This document shows positions 8,012-16,469 of a DNA stretch of 50,234 nt, one piece after another. The notes beneath the pieces were generated by a model. It did no database searches. It saw only the letters and a list, made by a program, of their open reading frames with translations, and was not told the origin of the DNA. The translations under genes were made by a program, and so were the position numbers. The stretch comes from Methanosphaera sp. WGK6 (GTDB lineage Archaea > Methanobacteriota > Methanobacteria > Methanobacteriales > Methanobacteriaceae). Every line of letters begins with the position of its first letter. Within the stretch, counting starts at the first letter, position 1. The stretch spans positions 1 through 50,234 of the forward strand of contig NZ_JRWK01000012.1 in the NCBI RefSeq assembly GCF_001729965.1, written 5' to 3'.

Positions 8012-9490
8012 TTGATGAGTTCATATAATCTAAATCATAATGAAATTAAAACAATTGGCCATTTTACAGGTTATGTTTGTGTTTTATTAGGATTGTTTAT
8101 GTTAATCCCAATATTTTGTTCACTAATATTTCATGATAATGTAATATATTTAAATGCATTTATTATATCAGCAGCTATTTCTTTAGGTTTTGGTTTATCC
8201 TTATTTTTAGTTTTTAAGAGAAAAAACATTACAAAATTATCTTTAAAGGGATCATTACTTTTTGTTTTAAGTATATGGGGTGTAACTGCATGTATATGTG
8301 GTCTTCCATTTTATTTTTCAGGAAATCTGAGTTTTATTGATTCAATATTTGAAGGAATGTCCGGTATTACAACAACAGGTTTTTCATTGCTTTCCTTTGA
8401 TACTTATCCATATTCTTTAGGTTTATGGGCTGCTTTAACACAATGGTTAGGTGGATTAGGTATTATTGTGTTATTGTTAGTTATTGTACCATCCTCTGTT
8501 AGTTTAAAACGTTTATATTTTGCTGAAGGTAAAACTGAACAAATGACACCTAATATTAAACATACGATTACCATCTTCATTAAATTATATTTAATATTAA
8601 CTTCAATTGGTATACTATTATATTTACTTGCAGGTTTGGATTTATTTAATGCAATATGTTATACTTTCTGTGGAATAGCTACAGGAGGATTTTCTATTAA
8701 TCCATCTAGTGTAAATTACTTTAATTCTGTGATTATAGAATTTATAACTATTATAATTATGTTAATTGGTAGTACTAATTTCATAATTTTATATAGAATT
8801 ATTAAAGGTAATTTTAAGAATATGCAGAAAGATGTTGAGTTAAAAGCTATGGTGAGAATAATTATTGTTGCTACCTTTTTTATAACATTATCATTATATT
8901 TTAATGGATTTTATGGTAGTGATATAACTGTGATTTTCAGACATGCATTATTCCAAGTAGTATCTGTGATGAGTTCAACAGGATTTTCTACAACAAATAT
9001 ATGTTTTTGGCCACCATTTTGTATTTATATTCTTATAATACTCATGTTTATAGGTGGATCAGTATGTTCTACGGCTGGTGGAATAAAAATATATAATATT
9101 GAAATATTGATTAAATCTATTTGGTGGGAAGTTCAATCAATGCTTTTACCAAAAAATGCAGTTATCCTTAAAAAGGTCTATCATGATAATAAACATAGAG
9201 AAATCTCAAATAATGCTATTAGAACAATACATATTTATATAATAGCATATGTATTGATTTTTATTGTTAGTACCTTTTTAATATTAATATATTGTAATGA
9301 TTTGCAAACAGCTGTTTTAATATCTGCATCAGCTTTAGGAAATACGGGAATAGGTCCTAGTTATGTTTCAGTTAGTATGCCATTACTTATAAAAATAGTT
9401 ATGATTCTTGATTTCTGGGTAGGTAGAATTGGTGTTTGGCCACTTTTATTATTATTAATTTTTGGATTTGATATGCTTAAAAAGAAATAG
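8012..9490 (+). CDS. TrkH/KtrB-family potassium uptake protein
   Basis: A 492-residue polytopic membrane protein of the SKT superfamily that lets K+ (sometimes Na+) into the cell. Four pore-loop repeats are visible: GITTTGFS (about 118-125), IATGGFS, SSTGFST and LGNTGIG, each with the key glycine of the selectivity filter. The length is usual for TrkH. An AAGGA ribosome-binding site precedes the ATG at 8012 (the next codon is also ATG). The regulatory NAD/ATP-binding partner TrkA/KtrA is not encoded beside it, so it must be elsewhere or absent. The neighbouring minus-strand genes encode two K+ channels, making this a potassium-related region. Confidence 0.92.
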   Translation: MMSSYNLNHNEIKTIGHFTGYVCVLLGLFMLIPIFCSLIFHDNVIYLNAFIISAAISLGFGLSLFLVFKRKNITKLSLKGSLLFVLSIWGVTACICGLPFYFSGNLSFIDSIFEGMSGITTTGFSLLSFDTYPYSLGLWAALTQWLGGLGIIVLLLVIVPSSVSLKRLYFAEGKTEQMTPNIKHTITIFIKLYLILTSIGILLYLLAGLDLFNAICYTFCGIATGGFSINPSSVNYFNSVIIEFITIIIMLIGSTNFIILYRIIKGNFKNMQKDVELKAMVRIIIVATFFITLSLYFNGFYGSDITVIFRHALFQVVSVMSSTGFSTTNICFWPPFCIYILIILMFIGGSVCSTAGGIKIYNIEILIKSIWWEVQSMLLPKNAVILKKVYHDNKHREISNNAIRTIHIYIIAYVLIFIVSTFLILIYCNDLQTAVLISASALGNTGIGPSYVSVSMPLLIKIVMILDFWVGRIGVWPLLLLLIFGFDMLKKK

Positions 9491-9549
9491 TAAAAAAAAG
9501 TTTTAAGTTTTATATAATGATATTATTATATAATATTATCATATCCATC

Positions 9550-9948
9550 TTAACTTGTTATTTCTTTATCGTTGATATCTCTTTTGTAGTTAGGTGCACT
9601 TCCAAGTGTATAACCTAGTGTAAAATAGAAACTTGTTTCTTCATCATTTATATTCCAGTTTTTATCTGATTTTAGTAGAGATATTGATGCTTCTTCTTCT
9701 AGTTCTTTAAATATTGCATCATATTTACGAATTTCATTAATCATTACTGGATATAGTGCTTTTATTTTATCATGATTTAAGTCTATTTCATAGATTTTGT
9801 TTAAAAATGGTGTTTTTTTAAGTTTATGATATTCCATGTGTGTTAGTTTACGTGTTAAAAATCCTAGTAGAAATGATGCTTTTTTATCATCAGTTATTAG
9901 TATTTCATCTAACACATATCTATGTTTTATTATTAAATTATTTTCCAT
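9550..9948 (-). CDS. Small protein resembling the C-terminus of Cas8b (Cas11b-like)
   Basis: A 132-residue helical protein. Its pattern, FLLGFLTRKL, then TPFLNKIYEIDLNHDKIKAL, then a final NWNINDEETSFYFTLGYTLG, recalls the C-terminal region of type I-B Cas8b/Csh1 proteins, the part which in some systems is also made separately as the small subunit Cas11b. No Cas gene or CRISPR array is present in the window. A strong AGGGGG ribosome-binding site lies eight bases before the ATG, and the gene follows the upstream 9960-10469 gene by 11 bases, so the two are likely co-transcribed with the K+ channel. The Cas8b link is from pattern memory only; an unrelated helical protein is possible. Confidence 0.5.
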   Translation of the reverse strand: MENNLIIKHRYVLDEILITDDKKASFLLGFLTRKLTHMEYHKLKKTPFLNKIYEIDLNHDKIKALYPVMINEIRKYDAIFKELEEEASISLLKSDKNWNINDEETSFYFTLGYTLGSAPNYKRDINDKEITS

Positions 9949-9959
9949 AATATTTCCCC

Positions 9960-10469
9960 CTAGAATATTTTATTAATTACACTTGTTATTTTTAGTATAT
10001 CTGCATCAGACTTACCTAATCGTTTCATGGATTTTGCACATGCTTCAACAGGACTGTCACCAAGTTCCATCATGTACTGACTGATATAGGTCATGAACAT
10101 TCTAAATTCCATTTTATCTTTAAATGTTTTTCTAAGTAATTTATCAACATCCTTTTCATCATCACCTTCAACAAGATTTGATTCATCAGATACACTAACA
10201 TTATTTATTGCATTATTTATCTTGTCAAGTTCATGATATTTAAGTAATTCATCAAGAAATGCTTCATTCATTAATCGTCTATTATTTTTATTTTTTCGAA
10301 GTCTTTTATCATTCTGAACTCTTTCAAGAAATCCATCATAAAACACTTCAACTTCAGGTTCTGTTTTAAAAAGTTTTTGAACAGCATCAAGTAATGTTGT
10401 CTCCACATTTAATCCAATAAATTCCTCATCTTCTTCCTCTTCCATCTTCCGTACTTCTTCTGGTTTCAT
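9960..10469 (-). CDS. Hypothetical acidic helical protein
   Basis: About 170 residues, highly charged and predicted helical, with no membrane segment. A C-terminal stretch (SQYMMELGDSPVEACAKSMK) has the look of a small helical domain. Its 5' end overlaps the 3' end of the K+ channel gene. The likely start is ATG at 10469 or 10472 (MMKPEEV), with GGTG upstream; an extended frame to 10511 would add thirteen mostly hydrophobic and basic residues coded inside the channel gene. The 11-base gap to the Cas8b-like gene suggests translational coupling. No family is recognised. Confidence 0.6.
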   Translation of the reverse strand: MKPEEVRKMEEEEDEEFIGLNVETTLLDAVQKLFKTEPEVEVFYDGFLERVQNDKRLRKNKNNRRLMNEAFLDELLKYHELDKINNAINNVSVSDESNLVEGDDEKDVDKLLRKTFKDKMEFRMFMTYISQYMMELGDSPVEACAKSMKRLGKSDADILKITSVINKIF

Positions 10470-11334
10470 CATTAACACCATCAATACTATTTTTCTTAAT
10501 TTCCTCATCAAGTAATTGCGTTACATCATCTAACTTTTCATGTAAAACATTAATATCTTTATCTAACTTAATTATTTCCTTTTGAAGATTTTTATTCCTA
10601 TTTTTAAGTTCATTCACATATAATTTAATAGCATGTCTTGTATCTTCTTCTTGTTTTTCCATATACAATGCAGACATTGCAGCAGTAAAAATACTAATAA
10701 ATAATACACCCATAATTATAGTCAACATACCCATAATTTTACCTGGCTGAGACAAAGGCGTTATATCACCATAACCTACACCAGTCAGAGTTACTATATT
10801 ATACCATACTGAATCAAATAATGATGTAAATGATGGATCTATCTTAAATAATATAACTGAAGATAATATTATATAAAATACTATCAATATTCCTAGTACT
10901 TTTAATAATCGATTTCTAACAAAGTATTTTAAAGCTCCGAAGTTATAATGTCTAATATTATATAATTTAAATATTTGAAATACTTGTAATACTTTTATTA
11001 TACGTATAACTCTGAAAATTGCCAGATATCTTAAAAATATGAAATTAAATGGGATAATTGACAAGATATCAACTATATGTGTTCTAATAAAAGTCCCAGG
11101 AGATTCATTTGAATGTCTATAAATATATACTAAATTAAAAAATAAAACAACACATACTATTAAATCAAATAATGCCATGAATCTTAATTCATTATATGAA
11201 ATATCATAAACTGTGATTATGAATATAAATATGAAATCAATTAAGGTTAATATTATTAAAATAATATCCTTTAATTCAAGAAGTAATCTCCTATTTTCCT
11301 CCGACATATTAATATTCATTGATTTCAAGTTCAT
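10426..11334 (-). CDS. Voltage-gated-type potassium channel, six-helix
   Basis: A 302-residue membrane protein of the voltage-gated ion channel superfamily. Helices S1-S6 are visible; S4 near residues 101-124 has regularly spaced basic residues (R102, R108, R111, K114). The pore loop reads TLTGVGYGDITP with the filter GVGYG at 185-189, where the usual first threonine of TVGYG is glycine. After S6 a coiled-coil-like cytoplasmic tail follows (LKNRNKNLQKEIIKLDKDI), and no RCK domain is present. A GTGA-type ribosome-binding site precedes the ATG. Its 3' end overlaps the next gene, and a homologous channel lies just upstream, indicating an old tandem duplication. Confidence 0.9.
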   Translation of the reverse strand: MNLKSMNINMSEENRRLLLELKDIILIILTLIDFIFIFIITVYDISYNELRFMALFDLIVCVVLFFNLVYIYRHSNESPGTFIRTHIVDILSIIPFNFIFLRYLAIFRVIRIIKVLQVFQIFKLYNIRHYNFGALKYFVRNRLLKVLGILIVFYIILSSVILFKIDPSFTSLFDSVWYNIVTLTGVGYGDITPLSQPGKIMGMLTIIMGVLFISIFTAAMSALYMEKQEEDTRHAIKLYVNELKNRNKNLQKEIIKLDKDINVLHEKLDDVTQLLDEEIKKNSIDGVNDETRRSTEDGRGRR

Positions 11335-11415
11335 TATTTCACTACTCTTTAAATTAATTATTAAATATGTATTTCTAAAAAAATATATTTTTAGTTTTTA
11401 ATGTATGAATATTTA

Positions 11416-12246
11416 CTATTTCCTACTTTCAATAAATAATTTAATTTTATCTTCTAAATTAACCATGTCATTCTTTATTAAATTAATCTCTTCACTATAT
11501 TCTTTAACATTACATTCAACATCTTCTAGATTTTGAACTACATCCCCCAAATACTCTTTAAGAATGTTTTCTATTTCTTCATCAGTTTTCTCATTATATA
11601 ATGCAGATAAATATGCTGTAAGAATAGCTACTGCATATGTACCTATAAATATCGTGACTATTGTTATTAGTTTACTATCCATATACATGAGATTAATATC
11701 ACCATATCCAACATTAGCCATAGTCACTATATTAAACCAGAATGCATCAAAAATATTATTTATAGTTATTGAACTAAATGATTTTAATGCAAATGAAACC
11801 ACAACTAGATAAACAATAGAAACAATAATTACATCAAGTAACATATTTTCCTTTAAAAATTTCTGTCTTTTTCTCATTTTTGTTTTATTAGACGTGTTAG
11901 TTATGAAAAATATTTTTAATATTTCATATATACGAATTAATGTGAAAAATCTTAGATAAATCAGATTTAAAGGTAGTATTGCAAGTATATTGATAAAATT
12001 TTGTTTTAGAAATGTTTTGAAATTATCTCTACTATGTGTGTATTTATATAGTAGTTCTAAAAATAGGCAGAAACAAACTATTAAATCAAAGTAAGACATG
12101 AATATTTTTGCTTCAGTATTTATTGGAAGTATATTTCCCATAATCATAAATCCAAGATCTATAAATATTATAGAAAGTAAAATCATGTCTTTTATTTTAA
12201 TAAATTGTTTATAACGTTCAATATACGTAAGATTTTTATCAGTCAT
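11416..12246 (-). CDS. Voltage-gated-type potassium channel, divergent filter
   Basis: A 276-residue paralogue of the adjacent channel with the same architecture: S1-S4, pore and S6, then an acidic coiled-coil tail (residues about 225-276) and no RCK domain. The filter reads ANVGYGD at 177-183, with asparagine at the position usually occupied by threonine. The S4 segment is less basic than in the neighbour (R99, R105, K111). It is separated from the other channel by 81 bases, which include an AT-rich promoter-like region, so the two may be transcribed separately or together. They may form heteromers, but this is a guess. Confidence 0.85.
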   Translation of the reverse strand: MTDKNLTYIERYKQFIKIKDMILLSIIFIDLGFMIMGNILPINTEAKIFMSYFDLIVCFCLFLELLYKYTHSRDNFKTFLKQNFINILAILPLNLIYLRFFTLIRIYEILKIFFITNTSNKTKMRKRQKFLKENMLLDVIIVSIVYLVVVSFALKSFSSITINNIFDAFWFNIVTMANVGYGDINLMYMDSKLITIVTIFIGTYAVAILTAYLSALYNEKTDEEIENILKEYLGDVVQNLEDVECNVKEYSEEINLIKNDMVNLEDKIKLFIESRK

Positions 12247-12332
12247 ATACTCGCCGAATAGTTATATAATAATTATATTAGGTTGATTGTGTTAAAATTA
12301 ATTTCTATAAAAAAAAGGTTAAAAGGTGGAGT

Positions 12333-12863
12333 TTATAAATTTGAAGCAATTTCTTTTACTTCATCAATGTATTTAGCTAGTTCATCACTATCTCCTTTAG
12401 ATTGTGTTCCCATAGCGGTTACATTTCCTATTACTTCCATGCCCATGTATCCAAATGGCATTGTTTTGAATGATTCAATGTAGTCTCCAAATACATTTTC
12501 AGGTTGTGCTTGTGTGAATATTGTTACTACTTTTTTACCTTCTAATGATTTTTCAGCATTTCTAGAAATTTGGTAGAATCTATCTACAAATGCTTTTGCT
12601 TGTGCTGTCATTTGTCCATAGTATATTGGTGTTGCAAATACAAGTACATCTGCATCTAATAATGACTTGATTATTTCATTACCATCATCATCTATTACAC
12701 AATCACCATTTTCACATGCCATACATGCATTACATCCAAATAATTTTTTTTGATTTAAAAATATGTATTCTGTTTCTGCATCTGTTGCATCTAAAAATTC
12801 TTTTACTAATACATCACAATTTCCATCTTTTCTTGGACTTCCTACTATTCCTAATACTTTCAT
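12333..12863 (-). CDS. Iron-sulfur flavoprotein (NADPH-dependent FMN reductase fold)
   Basis: A 176-residue flavodoxin-fold protein. The N-terminal GSPRKDGNCD (about 8-17) is the FMN phosphate loop, and C44-x2-C47-x2-C50-x4-C55 (CNACMACENGDC) is the compact cysteine motif of methanogen iron-sulfur flavoproteins (Isf), which hold a 4Fe-4S cluster and move electrons from ferredoxin to O2, H2O2 or other acceptors. FATPIYYGQMTAQ continues the fold. Length matches the family. It opens the redox-rich minus-strand region. AGGAG-like sequence (ggagaaat) precedes the ATG. Confidence 0.9.
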   Translation of the reverse strand: MKVLGIVGSPRKDGNCDVLVKEFLDATDAETEYIFLNQKKLFGCNACMACENGDCVIDDDGNEIIKSLLDADVLVFATPIYYGQMTAQAKAFVDRFYQISRNAEKSLEGKKVVTIFTQAQPENVFGDYIESFKTMPFGYMGMEVIGNVTAMGTQSKGDSDELAKYIDEVKEIASNL

Positions 12864-12960
12864 AATTTATTTCTCCTTATTATAAATTACCTATTATTTT
12901 TTTTATAATTATATTATGTTAGTTATACAGTATAAATTATTCTAAAAAAAAGAAGGGAGT

Positions 12961-14376
12961 TTAATTAAGAGTTCCATAATCTTTAATTATTTCTTCAATG
13001 GATACTCCGTTATCTAGATTATCTAGCATTTTACGAGCAGGATTTGTATGATTTCTTGCTCTTTCATATAATGGTTCAATGAATTTTTCTTCACCTAGTC
13101 CTCTTTCAATAAGACCTTGTTTACACATGTCAAGAACTGTGATTATTAATTCATATAATTGGTCTTCATCTACAAATACAGGTAAATCTTTTTGAACAAA
13201 TAATTTACGTAGCTCAGATGCTGTGTAACCTTGATGATAGATTATTGTATCTTTTTCAAATAAGTCATCTAATTCATCAAGTTTATCTTTTAATCCTAAT
13301 TGAAAAGCTGCAACTGTTAATGCATCACTTATTGGCTGTGTACATGCACTTCTATATTCTATTGTTCCACGGTATGTTAAATCAAGGAATTTGAATGAAC
13401 GTAAATATTCTATGTCACCTAATTCTGGTGTTAATGTAATTGCATCATAAACTCCTTTATCACAATATTCTCCTTCTATGTGTTCACTTTCAAAGTATTT
13501 CATAATATTTATTGTTGGAAAATTAATGTATAATCCATTTCTCATAGTACAGTAAATATTTAATGATTGAATATATTCTATTAATTCATCAATGTTTTTG
13601 AGTTCTTTTTCATACATTCCAATATTATGTGGATTTATACCATGAGTACTATCTTGCCAGAACATATCTCTACAACATAATAAATCTTCATTTTCGCCAA
13701 GTAGTACTGAGTTTGAAAATAGTATGGCTTTAATGGGTTCTAGTTTTGAAAACACGTTAATTGTTTTTACTAGATTTTCTTTTTCTACATCTAACTGTAC
13801 TTGTGATGCACTTGAAAACATTCCATATTCGGGGTGATCATGAAAGTATTTTGGTAATTTTGAGTACTTGGAATAAGAACATAAATGATGAAATAACATT
13901 CTATATCTTTCATTGGGAATTGGAACATGATGGTTATATATCCTATATGGATTTATTCCTATACCTGTTAGTGTATGATTATGCTTTTCAAAGGCATTTT
14001 TGAAGAATGTATAGTATTCTTTGAATCTTTCATCTACTTCAAATAGATTTTTTACTATACCAAATGAGAATTCAAGATTATTATATGAACAATCATATGA
14101 TATTATATCACCATTTTCTTTATTGATTAGTGAACATACATGTCCATCATGATCTATGTTTTGACGAGAAAATGATGGATAATTATCTTCAAATTCTTGT
14201 GTAATTTCATGTACTATTAGAAAGTTTACTGGTTTTTTTTCTAGATTTAATATAGGTATTTCTATTTCAATTCCAATAAAATCTTTCCTGCCATGCATCG
14301 TAGGTTCAATAAACCTCTTATATAATTCTTTTTTTACATTATCATTACTTACTTGGGTGGATGATTTTTTCTGCAC
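12961..14376 (-). CDS. Glutamate-cysteine ligase-like (GCS2/EgtA-type) protein
   Basis: A 471-residue soluble protein related to the ATP-dependent carboxylate-amine ligases that join glutamate to cysteine. Visible marks are FIGIEIEIPILN near the N-terminus (the acidic Mg-ATP site), a central ASQVQLDVE block and a late YRGTIEYRSACTQP block typical of GCS2/EgtA families. The GTG start at 14376 has GGTGA five bases upstream and lies inside the end of the preceding amidotransferase gene (32-base overlap), so the two products are tightly coupled. The partner suggests gamma-glutamyl chemistry, by analogy with EgtA/EgtC of ergothioneine synthesis, but EgtB/D/E are not seen. The true substrate is unknown; it may make gamma-glutamylcysteine or another gamma-glutamyl amide. 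Confidence 0.75.
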   Translation of the reverse strand: MQKKSSTQVSNDNVKKELYKRFIEPTMHGRKDFIGIEIEIPILNLEKKPVNFLIVHEITQEFEDNYPSFSRQNIDHDGHVCSLINKENGDIISYDCSYNNLEFSFGIVKNLFEVDERFKEYYTFFKNAFEKHNHTLTGIGINPYRIYNHHVPIPNERYRMLFHHLCSYSKYSKLPKYFHDHPEYGMFSSASQVQLDVEKENLVKTINVFSKLEPIKAILFSNSVLLGENEDLLCCRDMFWQDSTHGINPHNIGMYEKELKNIDELIEYIQSLNIYCTMRNGLYINFPTINIMKYFESEHIEGEYCDKGVYDAITLTPELGDIEYLRSFKFLDLTYRGTIEYRSACTQPISDALTVAAFQLGLKDKLDELDDLFEKDTIIYHQGYTASELRKLFVQKDLPVFVDEDQLYELIITVLDMCKQGLIERGLGEEKFIEPLYERARNHTNPARKMLDNLDNGVSIEEIIKDYGTLN

Positions 14377-15184
14377 TTAACTCACCAAATTGTTCTATTA
14401 AACCTGCTTTCATTTCAGGACTCATTATTTCTAGTAAGAACTTAAATTGATCTTCTGAAAGTATATATTCATATTCATGTTTTTTTCCCTTATATATGAC
14501 TGATCCATTTTTTATTGCATATACTGTATTTATAGGTACTTTTTTCCAGTTTTCATCACTTAATTTTGTTGTGGAAAAGTATATAGTGTCATTTTTTTCT
14601 AAGTAGTGTATTCCACCATCACAGTTTGTGTGGATATACATTGTTGAACCATTATATATCATTAAATTTAATTTATTACCTTCAGCTAGTGTAGATATTA
14701 TTGTTTCTAGCAAGTGAAACATTTCCTTATCATCCAATGGTTCTGATCTTTTTGATTCTATTTCATTTATTTTATCTATAATATACATTAAGACTCTTTC
14801 CGAGTCTGTTTCCCCGATTTGTGATGAAATGTACTTGTCTAATAATTCACTCTTAAATATTGTTCCATTATGTATTAATGTCCATGTTCGTCCTGTTTTA
14901 TCAATATTCAAGAAAGGATGACAATTAAATGAATCTATATAACCCATTGTTGCTAGTCTTATATGTGCAAATGCATGTTCTGCAAATATAGGACTATCTA
15001 GTAATTGTCTTAAATATTCACTATCTAATGCTTTCATTGGTTGTTTATCAATTATTGATTGATTATCTTGCATTAATGCTAATCCCCATCCATGTGGATG
15101 ATTTTCGCAGTGTTTATAGAATGATTCTAAATAGTCATTTATTTGAACACAATGACTACAACTTACACCAAATAATTCACACAT
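14345..15184 (-). CDS. Class II glutamine amidotransferase (EgtC/YafJ-like)
   Basis: A 279-residue N-terminal nucleophile hydrolase. Cys2 in MCELFG becomes the catalytic residue after removal of Met1. Other family marks are HPHGWGLA (about 34-41), FAHIRLATMG with NCHPF, the oxyanion motif LIHNGTI, and GETDSERV. Stand-alone proteins of this size (YafJ, EgtC) hydrolyse gamma-glutamyl amides rather than feeding ammonia to a fused synthase. The gene overlaps the downstream ligase gene by 32 bases, so the pair probably act on the same gamma-glutamyl compound in opposite steps, as EgtA/EgtC do. GGGGGGTGGTGAT upstream of the ATG provides a ribosome-binding site. Confidence 0.88.
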   Translation of the reverse strand: MCELFGVSCSHCVQINDYLESFYKHCENHPHGWGLALMQDNQSIIDKQPMKALDSEYLRQLLDSPIFAEHAFAHIRLATMGYIDSFNCHPFLNIDKTGRTWTLIHNGTIFKSELLDKYISSQIGETDSERVLMYIIDKINEIESKRSEPLDDKEMFHLLETIISTLAEGNKLNLMIYNGSTMYIHTNCDGGIHYLEKNDTIYFSTTKLSDENWKKVPINTVYAIKNGSVIYKGKKHEYEYILSEDQFKFLLEIMSPEMKAGLIEQFGELSAEKIIHPSK

Positions 15185-15486
15185 ATCACCACCCCCCTTT
15201 TTTGAATATGATATAAATTTATTCGGTTTGAATTTTTTTATTTTTATTTTACTTGAATATTACTATAATAACTTTAAGTACTTGTATCACCTATTCTATA
15301 CTATTTTTTGTAGATTAAGTTATTTATAATAATAGTTAAATGTTTTCTTTTAGAAAAACATTTTAAGTAATTTTTTTAATAAGTTTATTTTTGAATTTGA
15401 AAACATAAAAATTAACATTGTTAATTTTATAACTATAACAATACTCTATAATTTATACTATATAAATATTTATAAAAAAAATAAGT
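15185..15486. other. Intergenic region with 9-bp inverted repeat
   Basis: About 300 non-coding bases upstream of the amidotransferase gene and downstream of the flavodoxin gene. AAAATTAAC (15408-15416) and GTTAATTTT (15420-15428) form a perfect 9-bp inverted repeat with ATT between. Next to the flavodoxin stop, a T7 run on the minus strand (15475-15481) is the likely terminator of that operon. The promoter of the amidotransferase gene should lie between 15190 and 15290 but no single TATA box stands out. Confidence 0.5.
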
Positions 15487-15897
15487 TTAGTCAAGAATAT
15501 CTCTAACAAACCGTTTAATATTCTCAACATCAGCACTATTTGGCCTACCTTTATTAATACCAGCAAACTCACCACGACAATGAAACTCTCTTTTATCAAC
15601 AGAAATACCATATAAATTAGCAAGTTCAACTATCTGTTCATAAGTAGATTCCATAACACCTGCAGTACTAAAACTTACAATAGAACCAATATTAACATCA
15701 ATATCATTAAAAAATTTAGGTAATGTTGGATCAATAGAATTACCATAAATACTACTACCTAAAAAAAGAATATCAATATCTTCATCTAATTTCTCACTGA
15801 TAGGTTTAGCTGGAACATTTATAACTTCTGAAATAGCATTAGCTAATTTTTCAGTATGTCCCGATTTAGTATAATATCTTATGTCTATTTTCATCAT
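15487..15897 (-). CDS. Short-chain flavodoxin
   Basis: A 136-residue FMN-binding electron carrier. IRYYTKSGHTEKLA near the N-terminus is the phosphate-binding loop, ILFLGSSIYGNSIDP supplies the first flavin-ring loop and VSFSTAGVMESTYEQI the second. Size fits short flavodoxins. The start overlaps the GPx stop by four bases (ATGA-type), so it is translated from the same message as GPx. It is a clear paralogue of the flavodoxin at 16470-16898, which lies on the other side of GPx. It may deliver electrons to the peroxidase or an unknown partner. Confidence 0.88.
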   Translation of the reverse strand: MMKIDIRYYTKSGHTEKLANAISEVINVPAKPISEKLDEDIDILFLGSSIYGNSIDPTLPKFFNDIDVNIGSIVSFSTAGVMESTYEQIVELANLYGISVDKREFHCRGEFAGINKGRPNSADVENIKRFVRDILD

Positions 15898-16439
15898 AAT
15901 AACTCTTTAATTTCATTTTTAACTATACTTAAATCCTTTGTAGGTTCAAATCTAGCTACAACATTACCTTCACGGTCAATTAAAAACTTAGTGAAATTCC
16001 ATTTAATATCATTATTATTTTTATAATCAGCATCAATTTTACTGATAATATCATCAAGAATAGGAGTTAATTCATGATCTTCATCAAATCCTTCAAATCC
16101 TTTTTCATTCTTAAGATATTCATATAACTCACTAGCATTATCACCATTAACATCTATTTTATCAAAAATAGGATATTCAACAAGGAATTTAAGTCTACAT
16201 GTTTCCTTAATTTCAGATATTGTACCTGGTGCTTGACCACCAAATTGATTACATGGGAAATCAAGAATAACAAATCCTTCATCTTTAAATTCATTATAAA
16301 TTTCAGTTAATTCTGTGTATTGTGGAGTAAAACCACATTCAGTAGCAGAATTAACAATTAATAATACTTTTCCTTCATAGTCTTTTAAGGAAACTAAATT
16401 TCCTTGATCATCTCTAACTTCAAAATCATATACTGACAT
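15894..16439 (-). CDS. Glutathione peroxidase-family thiol peroxidase
   Basis: A 181-residue peroxidase of the GPx family that reduces hydroperoxides. The peroxidatic cysteine is C35 (SATECGFTPQ, cysteine rather than selenocysteine). FPCNQFGGQAPG follows at 61-72, and C81 sits where the resolving cysteine of thioredoxin-dependent GPx proteins occurs, so it is likely a 2-Cys enzyme fed by thioredoxin. The catalytic tryptophan motif WNFTKFLI is present. A GAGGGG ribosome-binding site precedes the ATG. It sits between two flavodoxin genes in a tight operon. GPx is uncommon in strict anaerobic archaea and may have been acquired from bacteria. Confidence 0.92.
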   Translation of the reverse strand: MSVYDFEVRDDQGNLVSLKDYEGKVLLIVNSATECGFTPQYTELTEIYNEFKDEGFVILDFPCNQFGGQAPGTISEIKETCRLKFLVEYPIFDKIDVNGDNASELYEYLKNEKGFEGFDEDHELTPILDDIISKIDADYKNNNDIKWNFTKFLIDREGNVVARFEPTKDLSIVKNEIKELL

Positions 16440-16469
16440 AATTATCCCCTCAATTTAATTCTAAAATAA

